From NCBI GenBank assembly GCA_945956975.1, contig CAMFKC010000189.1, forward strand, positions 1-5,771: DNA of 5,771 bases, in the 5' to 3' direction. Both the position numbers and the translations under genes were made by a program. This document shows positions 5,029 to 5,771 of the stretch, piece after piece (position 1 is the first letter of the stretch; each line of letters starts with the position of its first letter). Source of the stretch: an uncultured Methylocystaceae bacterium (lineage in GTDB: Bacteria; Pseudomonadota; Alphaproteobacteria; Rhizobiales; Beijerinckiaceae). A model generated the notes under the pieces. It was not told where the DNA came from, ran no database searches, and saw nothing but the letters and a program-made list of their open reading frames with translations.

Positions 5029-5771
5029 ATGACGATCCGCCCGATCCTGTGTGCCGCTTTCCTTGCTGCGATGGCAGGCGTCGCGACGCCGAATGCAGCC
5101 AGCGCGCAGAACGTCGGCAGCGTCGGCGCCGCGAATCAGGACGCGACCGGCCAGCCGCCAGGCGCCGCGGCGCGGGGCCTCGCGGTCGGCCTCGGCGTGG
5201 TGCAGCGCGAGCGCATCCGCACCAACGCGAATGGCTCCGCGCAAATCGCCTTCAAGGATTCCTCCGCCCTCAGCATCGGCCGCAATTCGGACGTCACCAT
5301 CGACAAGTTCGTGTTCGATCCGGCGTCCGGCGCGGGCGAGATGACGACATCGATGACGCGCGGCGCGTTGCGTTTCGTCGGCGGCAAGGTCAGCCACGGC
5401 AATGGCGCCACGATCAAGACGCCGTCCGCCACCATCGGCGTGCGCGGCGGACTTGCGTCGATCGGCTACGGGCCCGACGGCCGGCTGCACGTGATTCATC
5501 ACTACGGCGTCGTGACCGTCACGAACGGCGGCGGCGTGGTGCAGTTGATGCGCTCGGGCTTCGAGACCATCGTCACGGATTTCAACACCCCGCCGCTACC
5601 GCCGTCCCGCGTCGATCCGGCTTTCCTTGCGCAACTGGCGGCGCGCATGACCAGCCATTCGACGCAGCGTGGCGGCGTGAAGACGCCGCCGACGAACCAG
5701 GGCGCCACGCAGTTCGACATCGGCCTCAGCCGCATCGGCGGCGACACCCCGAATTTCGACCTGCCGGGAAC
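5029..5771 (+). CDS. Secreted FecR-domain protein (C-terminus beyond window)
   Basis: 247 codons are visible and the frame is still open at the right edge. Residues 1-26 are a Sec signal peptide with cleavage after ASA before Gln27. There is no lipobox cysteine, so the mature protein should not be lipidated. A FecR domain (PF04773) covers about residues 50-150. Its visible elements are VVQRERIRT (57-65), SIGRNSDVTID (82-92), RGALRFVGGKV (111-121) and the characteristic KTPSATIGVRGG (130-141). From about 185 on, the chain is rich in Pro, Thr, Gly and Ser and looks like a linker toward a further domain outside the window. Unlike iron-sensor FecR, it has no cytoplasmic anti-sigma segment, no transmembrane helix, and no neighbouring sigma factor or TonB receptor in view. 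Known large proteins of this type carry FecR as a surface or periplasmic module. Position directly behind the Slam-like gene suggests a partner or cargo. That role is inferred. Confidence 0.85.
   Translation, partial: MTIRPILCAAFLAAMAGVATPNAASAQNVGSVGAANQDATGQPPGAAARGLAVGLGVVQRERIRTNANGSAQIAFKDSSALSIGRNSDVTIDKFVFDPASGAGEMTTSMTRGALRFVGGKVSHGNGATIKTPSATIGVRGGLASIGYGPDGRLHVIHHYGVVTVTNGGGVVQLMRSGFETIVTDFNTPPLPPSRVDPAFLAQLAARMTSHSTQRGGVKTPPTNQGATQFDIGLSRIGGDTPNFDLPG

Noticed and set aside
5014..5502. 162-codon minus-strand frame opposite the FecR-domain gene
   Set aside because: Antisense shadow. The plus-strand FecR motifs and strong ribosome-binding site are decisive.
1..5771. tRNA or rRNA genes, CRISPR repeats, insertion sequences
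   Set aside because: I looked on both strands and saw no cloverleaf with a TTC arm, no regularly spaced repeats, and no transposase motifs or long terminal inverted repeats.

Overview
The window reads as GC-rich chromosomal DNA from an alphaproteobacterium, perhaps Hyphomicrobiales. This rests on the GC- and CG-rich codon use, the style of the RecJ and glutathione S-transferase proteins, and the pairing of a TPR/outer-membrane-barrel gene with a secreted FecR-domain gene. Genus cannot be fixed from the sequence.

The left 3.4 kb is carried by the minus strand. Read in transcription order (right to left) it holds a five-helix EamA/DMT-family membrane protein (start 3434), a cytosolic glutathione S-transferase (start 2929), an unrecognised 190-residue protein with a CxxC...CxxC zinc-ribbon-like N-terminus (start 2271), and recJ (GTG start 1617). 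recJ runs off the left edge about 539 codons in. Gaps of 55, 58 and 81 nt would allow read-through, but candidate promoters sit before the GST and recJ genes. The stretch from about 1630 to 2330, including the zinc-ribbon gene, is clearly poorer in GC than its surroundings (43-58% in the 60-base lines counted there, against 78% in a recJ line). It looks like a small insert between housekeeping-type genes.

A 224-bp divergent intergenic region (3435-3658) separates this block from a plus-strand pair. It contains two GC-rich inverted repeats and weak promoter-like hexamers for both directions.

The plus-strand pair is the most interesting part. The first gene (3659-5017) encodes an exported 452-residue protein: signal peptide, two TPRs, and a long beta-barrel ending in Phe. 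This is the layout of Slam-type (DUF560) translocators of the type XI secretion pathway. Eleven bases downstream, behind a nearly identical ribosome-binding leader, starts a signal-peptide-bearing FecR-domain protein that continues past the right edge. It has no transmembrane or sigma-binding region, so it is not a classical FecR anti-sigma regulator. A reasonable hypothesis is that the barrel protein moves the FecR-domain protein, or a product further downstream, across the outer membrane. This is inference. The decisive C-terminus of the FecR protein lies outside the window.
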